Shown: positions 8,939 through 17,415 of the stretch, piece after piece | How the letters are laid out: the number at the start of each line of letters is the position of its first letter | Numbering within the stretch: the stretch's first letter is position 1 | From: Bacteroidota bacterium | GTDB taxonomy: Bacteria > Bacteroidota > Bacteroidia > Chitinophagales > LD1 | Assembly (NCBI GenBank): GCA_026391075.1 | Contig: JAPLES010000031.1 | Span: 1 to 45,592, forward strand | DNA length: 45,592 nucleotides | Direction of reading: 5' to 3' | Notes under the pieces: generated by a model | Databases searched by the model: none | What the model was told of the DNA's origin: nothing | Seen by the model: only the letters and a program-made list of their open reading frames with translations | Made by a program: the position numbers and the translations under genes

Positions 8939-10846
8939 ATGACTACTGAAGAAAACGAAATAATGCTTTCATCACCCGAACAAATTTTGTTAGCCGTAAT
9001 CGAAAACTTTGACGGAGTAATTTATACGCTCGACCATAATTTTTGCCTTACCGCCTTCAATTCAGAATTTAGGAAAGAGATACAAAATATTTTTGGTCAA
9101 CAAATAGAAATTGGAGACTCGGTTTTGCAACCACTGCTTGAAAAACATGAAGCCGATGTGCCGCGCTGGAAAGAATTTTATGGACGCGGGCTTAAAGGAG
9201 AACGGTTTCGGTTCGAAAGAAAAATTGAATACATTTCACCGGCTTCGTACTGGGATTTTTCGTTTACTCCCATTATGTTTCAGGAACAAATTTTAGGTGT
9301 TGCCTGCCATGTGCGCAATATTACGGAAGAGCGCAAAAAAGAATTGGAACACAAACAAGCACAGGAATTGTTCAAGTTAATTGCCGAAAATCCGCTATTG
9401 GGAATTGTGTGGGCTACACCCGAAGGGAACATGATTAACGCAAACGATACTTTTTGTAAAATTCTTGAATCAACAATTGAAGACTTACGCGAAATTTATT
9501 ACGGTGATTATACTTTTGCTGAAGATTTGTAAATAGAAAAACCTTTGTTCGAAAAACTTAAGCAGGGCATTATTGACAACTATGTTTTAGAAAAAAGATA
9601 TGTAACTCTCAAAGGCAATATAAAATGGGTGAAGGTGAATCTCTCCATTACCAAAGACAAGGCCAATCAAATTCAGTATATCACTTGCGTAGTGCAGGAA
9701 ATTGGCGAAAGAAAAATTGCCCAAACACGATTAGCGCAATCGGAAAGTAGTCTTCGCGCCATTTTAGATAATGCCAATTCTGCCTACTTGTTATTGGATA
9801 GTAACTTATATACCGTAACGTATAATAAACTTGCTGAAAAATGGATGACAACTTATTTGCAGGGAACGTTTCCGGTAGGCGAATCTGTTTTGCAGTTTAT
9901 TCCTAACCAATATCAAAGTTTTGCAGAACGGGTTTTAGATGTAGCTTTTAATGGTACACCTTATCGTTTTACCGGTAAATACAAACTGCCAGATGATACG
10001 CTCAATCATTACGATGTTCAAATAGCGCCTGCGTTTACAATTGAAAATACGATTAGCGGAATAGTGGTAAAAGTAAGTGATATTACGCAGCAAGTAAACA
10101 CACAGGTAGAAATAAAAACCTTAAACCAAAACCTGGAAGAAAAAGTGAAGGCACGCACTGCACAACTGGAAACCAGTAACAAAGAGTTGGAAGCATTTAC
10201 CTATTCTATTTCACACGATTTGCGAGCACCACTCCGTAACATCAATGGCTTTGCCGAAATTATGATTGAAGACAATGCTGATTTATTAACGGTGGAGATG
10301 AAAAAAAATCTAGGCATTATTAAATCGAATGCTATTCGCATGGGTTTATTAGTTGACAGCTTGTTAGAAATTTCGAGACTGGGTAGAAGCGCACTGACTA
10401 TAAAAGAAGTGAACATGCTTAGGCTTGTGGAAGAAGTAGTGGAGGATTTAAAATTGAACAACACTAATTTTAATACAGAAATTATTATTGGCAATTTACC
10501 CTCCATTAAAGGTGATGCTTCCTTGCTTAGACAGGTTTGGCAAAATCTAATTTCAAATGCAGTGAAATATTCGTCTCTAAAACAAAATGCGCGTATAGAA
10601 ATTGCTGCTACACAAGGTGATGATAAAGTTCATTATACTGTTAAGGATAACGGTGTGGGTTTCGATATGCAGTTTGCACATAAACTCTTTGGTGTGTTTC
10701 AACGCCTTCATCGCGATACTGAATTTGCAGGAACTGGAGTTGGTTTAGCTATAGTAAAACGAATAGTGCAAAGGCACAACGGCAACGTAGGTGTTCAAAG
10801 TGCGCCTAACATAGGGACCACTTTTTATTTCAGTTTACCGAAGTAA
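8939..10846 (+). pseudogene. PAS histidine kinase gene interrupted by an in-frame TAA
   Basis: One continuous frame runs from the ATG at 8939 to the stop at 10846 but carries TAA at 9530-9532, codon 198. Both sides are coding: the upstream part holds a PAS domain and half of a second, and the downstream part (usable TTG at 9545) finishes that PAS with the KRYVTLKGNIKW strand. A third PAS and a kinase core follow, with phosphoacceptor His426 in SISHDLRAPL, an N box and GTGVGLAIV. The kinase core is close to that of the gene 22 bp upstream. No transmembrane helix is seen, so it would be soluble. As read, no full-length kinase is made unless the stop is read through. A single-base error or a recent nonsense mutation would explain it equally well. 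Confidence 0.85.
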
Positions 10847-10859
10847 ACAGCATTTGTTT

Positions 10860-11432
10860 TCACACTACTTTATAAGCAGGTCCCATTTCTTTAATAATGG
10901 TTTCAATCATCTTTTCTTTCTGTGGGTCGTATTGTTCTTTCAAATCGTAGCCCCAGTGCTTACCTACCAACTGATAAAACCAGGCAGTCACACCACCTTT
11001 CAATTCTTTGATAATGTTGTAAGCGTTGTTTCCTGTTTCGCGGTTTATTAATTTAAAAAGCATTTCACCTTGACCCACGGTTAAATCTTTCAACTCCTTT
11101 TCAAATTTTTCGCGCATTTCTTTTTCTACATCTTTTCGGTAATGGCGATACACTCTTCGTTTGTCTGTTTCTTTTTCCTCTTTCAGTTCAGCATATAATT
11201 GATTAGCAATTTTTACATAAGGCATAACTTTTTCAATTCGGCTTTTGTATTTGTAATACAACATCCACTCTTCTGAACTTTTGAAATACACAATGTTTAC
11301 TTCGTGCATGTACACCGTAGGAATGGTATCAAGTTTAGGTATAGCATTAATCTTTGTGGTGTCGTTTGCGTTTTGCGCAAACGCACTAACACTAAAAAAG
11401 CTAAACAGGATTATGGCGTTGATGGTTTTCAT
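10860..11432 (-). CDS. DUF4294 family protein
   Basis: The 190-aa product has an N-terminal signal peptide (about 1-19, ending FAQ). A charged helical domain follows, ending in the family's most conserved stretch, GEMLFKLINRETGNNAYNII, at about residues 127-146. DUF4294 is a Bacteroidota family of exported proteins of unknown function. The mature protein is very rich in Lys/Glu/Arg. It is convergent with the interrupted kinase gene, 13 bp apart, with no terminator visible between them. Confidence 0.87.
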   Translation of the reverse strand: MKTINAIILFSFFSVSAFAQNANDTTKINAIPKLDTIPTVYMHEVNIVYFKSSEEWMLYYKYKSRIEKVMPYVKIANQLYAELKEEKETDKRRVYRHYRKDVEKEMREKFEKELKDLTVGQGEMLFKLINRETGNNAYNIIKELKGGVTAWFYQLVGKHWGYDLKEQYDPQKEKMIETIIKEMGPAYKVV

Positions 11433-11533
11433 AAAATCGTTTCGGCTTTACTATTCAAAGCCCGTACCAAAGGTATAACGGAATTCGGTTGCAAATGATA
11501 TTTAGCGGTATTAGATTTTTTAAGGAATAGCAA

Positions 11534-12679
11534 CTACAAATTCCCCGCAATGATATTTTTTTGAATAGCCGTAGTGCCACTGTAAATAAGCGAAGCAAAC
11601 ATGTCGCGGTATTCGCGCTCAATTTCTGTTTCTGTTAAGTAGCCCGCACCGCCATAAAGCAGCTGCAGTTTCTTTACGCTCTCCACTCCGTTTTCAGAAA
11701 CAAAGGATTTAGCCATAGCTGATTTAACTACACGGTCGCGCGTGTTTTTATCAATAGAAAGTGCGGCATCATACACTAAGTTTTTTCCTGCATGAATAAT
11801 GGTTTGCACTTCGGCAAGAGTGTGTGCAATGTTGGTGAGCGCAATCAGCTTTTTGCCACTGATGGTTTTTTGTTTGCAAAACAAAACCGCGTTATCGAAA
11901 ACCCTTTCAAGTTGACCAATGAGCATGGCGCTTAACACTGTTCGCTCCCAAACCATGCTCTCATTAAAAATAGATGCGCCTGCGCCTTCTTCGCCTAAAA
12001 GTTGTGAGGCATTCACTTTTACATTGGTAAAATTGCCAAAACCCATTTGCGCGGTGCGCAATCCCATTTTGTCTTTTGATTTAGAAATGGAAATACCTTT
12101 TGTTTTTGCAGGAACAAGAAAAGCAGAAACACCGCCAAAGAAGCCTTTCTTCTTGTCGGTCATTACATAGACCAGAAACAAATCAGCAATAGGAGCATTG
12201 GTGATATAAAGCTTGTTGCAGTTGATGATGTATTCCTTTCCTTTTTTTTCGGCAAAGCCATCCATATTGAAAACATCGGAGCCCGAATTTTTTTCGGTAA
12301 TGGCGTTAGCCGCAATTTTATTTCCGTTCACCAGCGATGGCAAAAACTCTTTTTGCTGCGCTTTGTTTCCATGAACGTAAACGGGCAAAACAGAAGCAAG
12401 CAAATGTGCACCAATGGCAAAATTTAATCCGTTATCTTTTGAACCTTTACCTAATGCTTCGAAAGCGCAACAGGTTTCAAGTGCAGAAAAATCTTTACCG
12501 CCAAACTTTTTTGAAACAGGCAAACCGTGAAAAACATTCTTGCCAGCTTTGTTCCATGCGGCTTTATTAAACAAACCTTCTTTATCGGCTTGGGTTAAAT
12601 CTACAGCAGAAAGTTCCTGCGCATATTGAAAATGCTGTGCATAAATTTTTTGATAAGCAGGGAGAATTTGTTGAATCAT
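11534..12679 (-). CDS. divergent acyl-CoA dehydrogenase family protein
   Basis: The 381-aa product starts at the ATG giving MIQQILPAYQ. The longer frame to 12775 runs through a REP-like repeat and is rejected. The family fold is clear: an N-terminal helical domain, the beta domain with AITEKNSGSD at 126-135, and the C-terminal helical domain with GGAGYLTETEIEREYRD at 343-359. Two features are unusual. The position that holds the catalytic glutamate in medium-chain enzymes (IYEGT) is Ser367 here (IYSGT). Glu245 in the stretch VWERTVL matches the alternative glutamate position of isovaleryl-CoA and long-chain dehydrogenases. The arginine-QFG flavin motif is also altered (KQKTISG). It likely oxidises a branched or carrier-bound acyl substrate. 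No beta-oxidation genes are adjacent. Confidence 0.82.
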   Translation of the reverse strand: MIQQILPAYQKIYAQHFQYAQELSAVDLTQADKEGLFNKAAWNKAGKNVFHGLPVSKKFGGKDFSALETCCAFEALGKGSKDNGLNFAIGAHLLASVLPVYVHGNKAQQKEFLPSLVNGNKIAANAITEKNSGSDVFNMDGFAEKKGKEYIINCNKLYITNAPIADLFLVYVMTDKKKGFFGGVSAFLVPAKTKGISISKSKDKMGLRTAQMGFGNFTNVKVNASQLLGEEGAGASIFNESMVWERTVLSAMLIGQLERVFDNAVLFCKQKTISGKKLIALTNIAHTLAEVQTIIHAGKNLVYDAALSIDKNTRDRVVKSAMAKSFVSENGVESVKKLQLLYGGAGYLTETEIEREYRDMFASLIYSGTTAIQKNIIAGNL

Positions 12680-12730
12680 GTTTACTAAGATGAGTAAAAA
12701 AAGTGAAGATAAAAGAGTTATATCATGGTG

Positions 12731-12802
12731 AGCCTGTCCCCGCCTGACCGGACGGGCAGGGAACCATATTTGCACGAACCCTTCGACAAGCTCAGGGTGA
12801 CA
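12731..12802. repeat. REP-like repeat (copy B)
   Basis: A GC-rich imperfect hairpin (arms CCTGTCCCCG and GACGGGCAGG, about 12733-12760) is followed by CTTCGACAAGCTCAGGGTGACA at 12781-12802. The latter repeats the half-unit of copy A with one change. It lies upstream of the acyl-CoA dehydrogenase start, within the gap to the TPR gene. Confidence 0.7.
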
Positions 12803-12809
12803 TAGCTTT

Positions 12810-13460
12810 TCATTTGCGATTTACGGAAGATTTAACCAGTTGTTGGGCATAGCTTAATTTGTTGACTTTGCTCTGTGCCCACACTACTATATCGAGTGTG
12901 TGAAAATAACTGTGAAAATTTTTCAACTCTGTTTCATTCATTTCATTGCCTACTTCAATTATTTTTTTGAAATGTTTCTCTTTTTCTTTTTCGGAACTGA
13001 GTGAAGTAAGTTTTGAAATAAGCAAGGCTACATTTTTGAGATAAGGCGTGTGGAAATTATTTTTTTTCATAAAATAGTTCATGTTTTGCAGTGAACTTTC
13101 CAAGATCGAAAAATTGTTTTGCTCGTAGTGAATTAAGGCAGCCACAATACGGCAATAGGCCTGTATATTAATGTAGGTCGTGTTCTCGTGCGCAATTGTT
13201 TTTTGAATCCAAGGCAAGGCTTTGTCAAATTCACCATTGCCAAAATTCAGAATACCCAAATAATAAGTTGAAAACAAATTGTTATTACCCGAAAGCTCAA
13301 TCGTAGATTGCAGATAATGTTTTTCGGCTTCTACAATTTCCTTCTTCAAAAGGTAGTAATGGCTTTTTTCAAACAAGAAAAAGATGAAATTTTTAGAGAA
13401 CAAAGTTTTGCGATGCTCTTCTAACCGTTTGTCTTTGTAGCGGTAAAGGCGGTAATTCAA
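12810..13460 (-). CDS. TPR-like protein, apparently missing its 5' end
   Basis: The open frame gives 216 aa rich in paired helices: YLLKKEIVEAEKHYL, YLGILNFGNGEFDKAL and others spaced as in TPR units. The C terminus looks natural (SSVNRK). The only start is a TTG directly after an in-frame TAA, and the first residues (NYRLYRYKDKRLEEH) read like the inside of a longer helical protein. A fibronectin-III gene begins on the opposite strand within about 20 bp, also without a proper start. Both look cut at the same point. Function unknown; the TPR assignment comes from helix pattern only. Confidence 0.55.
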   Translation of the reverse strand: MNYRLYRYKDKRLEEHRKTLFSKNFIFFLFEKSHYYLLKKEIVEAEKHYLQSTIELSGNNNLFSTYYLGILNFGNGEFDKALPWIQKTIAHENTTYINIQAYCRIVAALIHYEQNNFSILESSLQNMNYFMKKNNFHTPYLKNVALLISKLTSLSSEKEKEKHFKKIIEVGNEMNETELKNFHSYFHTLDIVVWAQSKVNKLSYAQQLVKSSVNRK

Positions 13461-13522
13461 TTAGTTCGAAAGTTACTGCTCCAGCATCATATCCCGATGC
13501 AATTGTTTTCAAATCGCAACCG

Positions 13523-14995
13523 TTGGCGCAACGTATTGAAGGCAATAATTATTCGGTAAAAATTGAATGGCGCATGGCAGCTACTAAGCGGCCGGCTCTT
13601 TTTAAAGTGTACAAGCGCAATGGCTCGATGGGAGCTTTTGAAGTAACCGAAAATCAATTTGATATTTCGCGTAACCGAAGTGGCGATAGCATAGTTCTGT
13701 CTTTTATAGATAAAGCTATTGGCGAAAACCAGGTTTACTTTTATTACGCAGTGGCTGTTGATGTTTATGGAAACACCAGTTTGACTTCAGATACAGCAGT
13801 GGCTAAAACGTATAACACCATTGATATTTTATTGCCGCAATATTTTACCGCAAAATCTTTGTCAAAAACAAAAGCATTACAATTAACGTGGAAAGTAGTG
13901 AGCGAACAATCGATTGCAGGCATCGAAGTTTTCAGAGGCGAAAAGTATGATGGCGAGTACACTTCGCTTGGATTTGTTTCGGGTCGCGATACCGTTTTTG
14001 TAGATGCCGGAGTAAAGCCTGCTACGGTTTATTATTACTATCTGCAAATCACCGATAAGTTTCAGCATAAATCTTTGAAAAGCGTTCGCGCCTTTGGTAT
14101 GCTCGAAGATTTAAATCCTCCCCGTCCGCCACGCTTTGTGCAGGCGGTATTGGAAAACGACAAAGTAAAAGTGACTTGGGTAACTGCCGATAAAAATATT
14201 GCAGGCTATTATGTGTATCGTTCTGTGGGTTTGGACACGAATTACCGAATGGTTTCTGGTTTTATTCCAGCTAAAGATTCGCTTACTACATTTATTGATG
14301 CCGATAATAATTTCAGTTCCCCTTATGGTTATAGCTATTCCGTAATTCAGGAAAATACAAGTCATGCTCAAAGTAAATTTTCGCAGTCATTTTATTTCAA
14401 GAGTGTAATGAAGGCAGATAATATTCCCAGCATTGTTCATTTACAAGGACAAAACGTAAATGGTTTGGCTCGTTTGTATTGGGAAAGTTTACAGAATGTA
14501 TCTGGTGTAACCGGTTACAATGTGTTACGCAGAAACAAAGGAATTGGTTATTTTGTAAAACTGAATGCTTATTCAATTAGCGCATCGCATAATTTCTACA
14601 CCGACTCAACCGTAAAAATGGGAACAGTGTATGAATATAAAGTGAACAGCGAAGTAATTTCAGGAAAAACTACTTCTCCTTCTGCGCCAGTAGAATTTGA
14701 TTTATCGAATCCCGCGCCACTTGCACCTTCTGGTTTTTCGCTCGCTAAAACAGAAACAGGAGTGGAGCTAAGTTGGGATTTAACGCACCGTGAAATTTTA
14801 AGAGAAGTAAATATTTATCGCGCTGAGCGTGGTGCAAAAGTAGCTACGAAAATTGGTTCTATAAATGCAGATAAAAATTCTTACACCGATTTAATTACCG
14901 AAAAAGGCAAATCGTATTTTTATTATCTAACAGCAACAAGTTTAGATGGAAAAGAAAGCGAGCAGAGCGTTGCGAAATTTATAACGATAGAGTAA
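13523..14995 (+). CDS. fibronectin type III repeat protein, 5'-truncated
   Basis: From the TTG at 13523 the product has 490 aa, but FnIII-like sequence (GNSISSKV..ASYPD) continues upstream in frame to at least 13448 and the frame is open to 13397. No start codon with a signal peptide exists. Four to five FnIII-like units of about 90-95 aa are recognisable by the repeated pattern of W or Y in strand B, a YxVYR/EVFRG strand, D(T/S)x.YxD and Y(Y/E)Y strands. Such proteins are normally secreted or surface bound, so a missing signal peptide is significant. It precedes the outer-membrane-like gene at 15067 by about 70 bp, and the two were probably one surface operon. Confidence 0.7.
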   Translation: MAQRIEGNNYSVKIEWRMAATKRPALFKVYKRNGSMGAFEVTENQFDISRNRSGDSIVLSFIDKAIGENQVYFYYAVAVDVYGNTSLTSDTAVAKTYNTIDILLPQYFTAKSLSKTKALQLTWKVVSEQSIAGIEVFRGEKYDGEYTSLGFVSGRDTVFVDAGVKPATVYYYYLQITDKFQHKSLKSVRAFGMLEDLNPPRPPRFVQAVLENDKVKVTWVTADKNIAGYYVYRSVGLDTNYRMVSGFIPAKDSLTTFIDADNNFSSPYGYSYSVIQENTSHAQSKFSQSFYFKSVMKADNIPSIVHLQGQNVNGLARLYWESLQNVSGVTGYNVLRRNKGIGYFVKLNAYSISASHNFYTDSTVKMGTVYEYKVNSEVISGKTTSPSAPVEFDLSNPAPLAPSGFSLAKTETGVELSWDLTHREILREVNIYRAERGAKVATKIGSINADKNSYTDLITEKGKSYFYYLTATSLDGKESEQSVAKFITIE

Positions 14996-15066
14996 AAGAA
15001 AATAGACAATAGATGTTAGACATTAGACAACAGCCAACAGGTCAAAAAACTTCAACCATTTCATTG

Positions 15067-16778
15067 ATGAAAGTGGTATTGTCTTTTGTATTTCTATTGT
15101 CTATCGTCTATCGTCCCAAGACTTAGGCAACATCAAAAACGAAAAGCCATTTGAAATTCACGGCACAGCCAGCACAAGCGTGGGTTATTATCAATCGAGT
15201 TCGTTCAATGGTACACGCAAACCTTATTCATATTCAATTATGCTGGCACCAACCATTTCGGTTTACGGAGTACAAATTCCTTTCAACTTTACTTTTACCG
15301 AAGGTTCAAAAAGTGCGAGCAATCCGTTTGCTCAGTTTGGAGTTAATCCATATTACAAATGGGCGAAGGGGTATTTCGGCTGGACAAATATGAGTTGGAG
15401 CCCGACTACATTAAATGGAAAAACATTTTTGGGTGCGGGAATTGAAATCAATCCTTCGTTATTTCGCTTTGGTGCTTTTTACGGAAGAATGAATCCTGCG
15501 GTGAAAGAAAATTTATTTGGTCCAAATCCTCAACAACCTATTTATAAACGCAGAGGCTGGGGCTTGAAAATAGGAGTTGGAAACGAAAACAACTATGTTG
15601 ATTTGATTTGGCTCCATGCAAAAGATGTAGCCAGTTCAATTCCAAAACCTAGCGATACATTGAACCAACTCAATAACACACCTGCCGAAAATGCTGTGTT
15701 CGGTATTAAGAGTCATCAGGCATTTATGAAGAAGAAAAATTTAGTGTGGGATTTAGATGGTGCAGCTAATGCTTACACACGCGATTTGAATTCGCAATTA
15801 ATAGATATTGGAACAGGCACAGGAACAAAGTTTTTAAAAATTGCTATTCCACCACATTTGTCTACCAGTTATGCATGGACAGTTCATAGCAGTATAGCTT
15901 ACAAAGCTGAAACGTATAATCTCGGTTTCGATTACAACCGAATTCAACCCGAGTATCAAAGTATGGGGGTAGATTATATTACAAATGACCAGGAAAAAGT
16001 AAATCTTACACAGGGTTGTGTAGCGGCTAAGAAAAAAATCAATCTCTCTTTCAGTGAATTTTATCAGCGCGATAATTTGAACAAACGGAAATTAGTGATG
16101 ACCAACCGCACCGGCTTAACAGGAATGTTGGCATTGAATCTGAATCAAAATTTTGGTTTTGCTTTTTCTTATAACAACTACATTACTTTTCAAACTGCGG
16201 GGTTGAAAGCATTGAACGACACTACCAAACTTTTGCAAATTCAACAAACAATTGTTTTCTCACCACACTATACTTTTATAGGAAAGAAAATGGTGAACAA
16301 TCTTTTTCTTTCCACTTCATACTCGCGCTTAGATGATCTCAATCAATTTACTTCCAAGTATTCGAAAAATTCTACAGTGAATATCAACCTTGGCCATTCA
16401 CTTTCGGTAACAGAAATTGCGTTTGGCTTTTCGCCCTCTATAAATTTCCTCTATTCGATAACTCCGGTGGTGAAAATTTTTACCGTAGGTCCTACAGTAG
16501 CATTCAATAAAAGTTTCTTGAAGAACAAAATTTCGGCCAGCACTTCTATCACCTTTGTGGCTACCATGCTTAATTCAATCTGGTCATCAAAAACAATTAC
16601 TAACAACATAGGCTTCAGTTACCGAGTTACAAAAAACCATGCGCTTAAGCTGAGTAACTCCGTTATGTATTCCATGAATATTGTCAATAACACCAGCGAG
16701 TACAAAGGTAGCATCACTTACACTTACACCTTCGATTACTCGGTAGATAAAGACCGTAAGCAAACTAAGTCGTTTTGA
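15067..16778 (+). CDS. outer-membrane beta-barrel-like protein with a frame break in its signal peptide
   Basis: The main frame (first usable start GTG at 15180) gives 532 aa of alternating aromatic/polar strands typical of a Bacteroidota outer-membrane barrel. It has many Tyr/Phe-rich segments (SYAWTVHSSIAY, GFAFSYNNYITF, SLSVTEIAFGF) and a final strand YTYTFDYSV. A signal peptide (MKVVLSFVFLLSIVYR) begins at the ATG 15067 in another frame and hits TAG after 20 codons. Between the two sits a 7-bp tandem repeat, TCTATCG twice (15100-15113). A third copy would join the signal peptide to the mature part in frame (…YRLSSQDLGN…). The mature sequence upstream of 15180 also reads well (GNIKNEKPFEIHGTASTS). 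No homologous function is recognised. Confidence 0.72.
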
Positions 16779-16803
16779 TTTTGCTGATTCTCCAATAAAT
16801 TTC
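16775..16803 (+). promoter_or_regulatory. candidate promoter of dihydrofolate reductase gene
   Basis: TTG at 16775-16777 is followed after 18 bp by TAAATTTC (16796-16803). The spacing matches Bacteroidota promoters and the -7 box has one mismatch to TAnnTTTG. It overlaps the stop of the upstream gene and lies 13 bp before the folA ATG. Confidence 0.4.
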
Positions 16804-16816
16804 ATCTTGCATCTAC

Positions 16817-17320
16817 ATGAAAATCTCCATTGTAGTTGCTATTTCTGAAAATAATGCCATTGGTAAAAATGGCGATTTGCTTTGGCGCTTACCTGCCGAT
16901 ATGAAACATTTCAAAGAAATTACTTACGGACATCATGTACTCATGGGTCGTAAAACATTTGAAAGTATTCCACCCAAATTTCGTCCGCTAAACGGAAGAG
17001 TGAATGTGATAGTAACGCGGCAAAAGGATTTTGTAGCAGAAGGATGCAAAGTAGTTTCGAGTGTAGAAGAAGGAATTCAATTTTCGAAAGACAATGGCGA
17101 GACCGAACTGATGATTATTGGCGGTGGTGAAATTTATAGTCGCAGTTTTCAGCAAACCGATAAAATATACCTCACCAAAGTGCTTGATACATTCCCCGAT
17201 GCCGATGCTTTTTTCCCCGCGATAAGCGACAGCGAATGGAAAGCGCTCAGCACCGAGAAATATTCAACGGATGAGAAACACACTTATAGTTTCGACTTTA
17301 TAGAGTTGGAGAGAAAATAA
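16817..17320 (+). CDS. folA: dihydrofolate reductase
   Basis: This 167-aa enzyme is the normal size for bacterial DHFR, which reduces dihydrofolate to tetrahydrofolate with NADPH in the cytosol. The signatures are in order: IVVAISENNAIGKNGDLLWRLPAD with the catalytic acid Asp28 in LPADMKHF, MGRKTFESI for cofactor phosphate binding, NVIVTRQ, and the IIGGGEIY loop. The C terminus (YSFDFIELER) is complete. thyA, often its neighbour, is not in the window. Confidence 0.96.
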   Translation: MKISIVVAISENNAIGKNGDLLWRLPADMKHFKEITYGHHVLMGRKTFESIPPKFRPLNGRVNVIVTRQKDFVAEGCKVVSSVEEGIQFSKDNGETELMIIGGGEIYSRSFQQTDKIYLTKVLDTFPDADAFFPAISDSEWKALSTEKYSTDEKHTYSFDFIELERK

Positions 17321-17323
17321 TGC

Positions 17324-17343
17324 AACACAGTTTATCCTGTGTT
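17324..17343 (+). terminator. hairpin after folA
   Basis: AACACAG (17324-17330) and CTGTGTT (17337-17343) form a perfect 7-bp stem with a 6-base loop, 3 bases after the folA stop. The following tract is only weakly T-rich, so termination strength is uncertain. Confidence 0.45.
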
Positions 17344-17415
17344 TAACTCCTTTATCAGAATCTTCCTTCACAGAACTCCATACCCTTTCTTGCGTATAAA
17401 TTCTCTGAACGAATT

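Noticed and set aside
12680-12775. N-terminal extension of the acyl-CoA dehydrogenase into a hydrophobic leader
   Set aside because: The extension is read from the REP-like repeat (12731 onward) and an AT-rich gap; the family starts near MIQQ.
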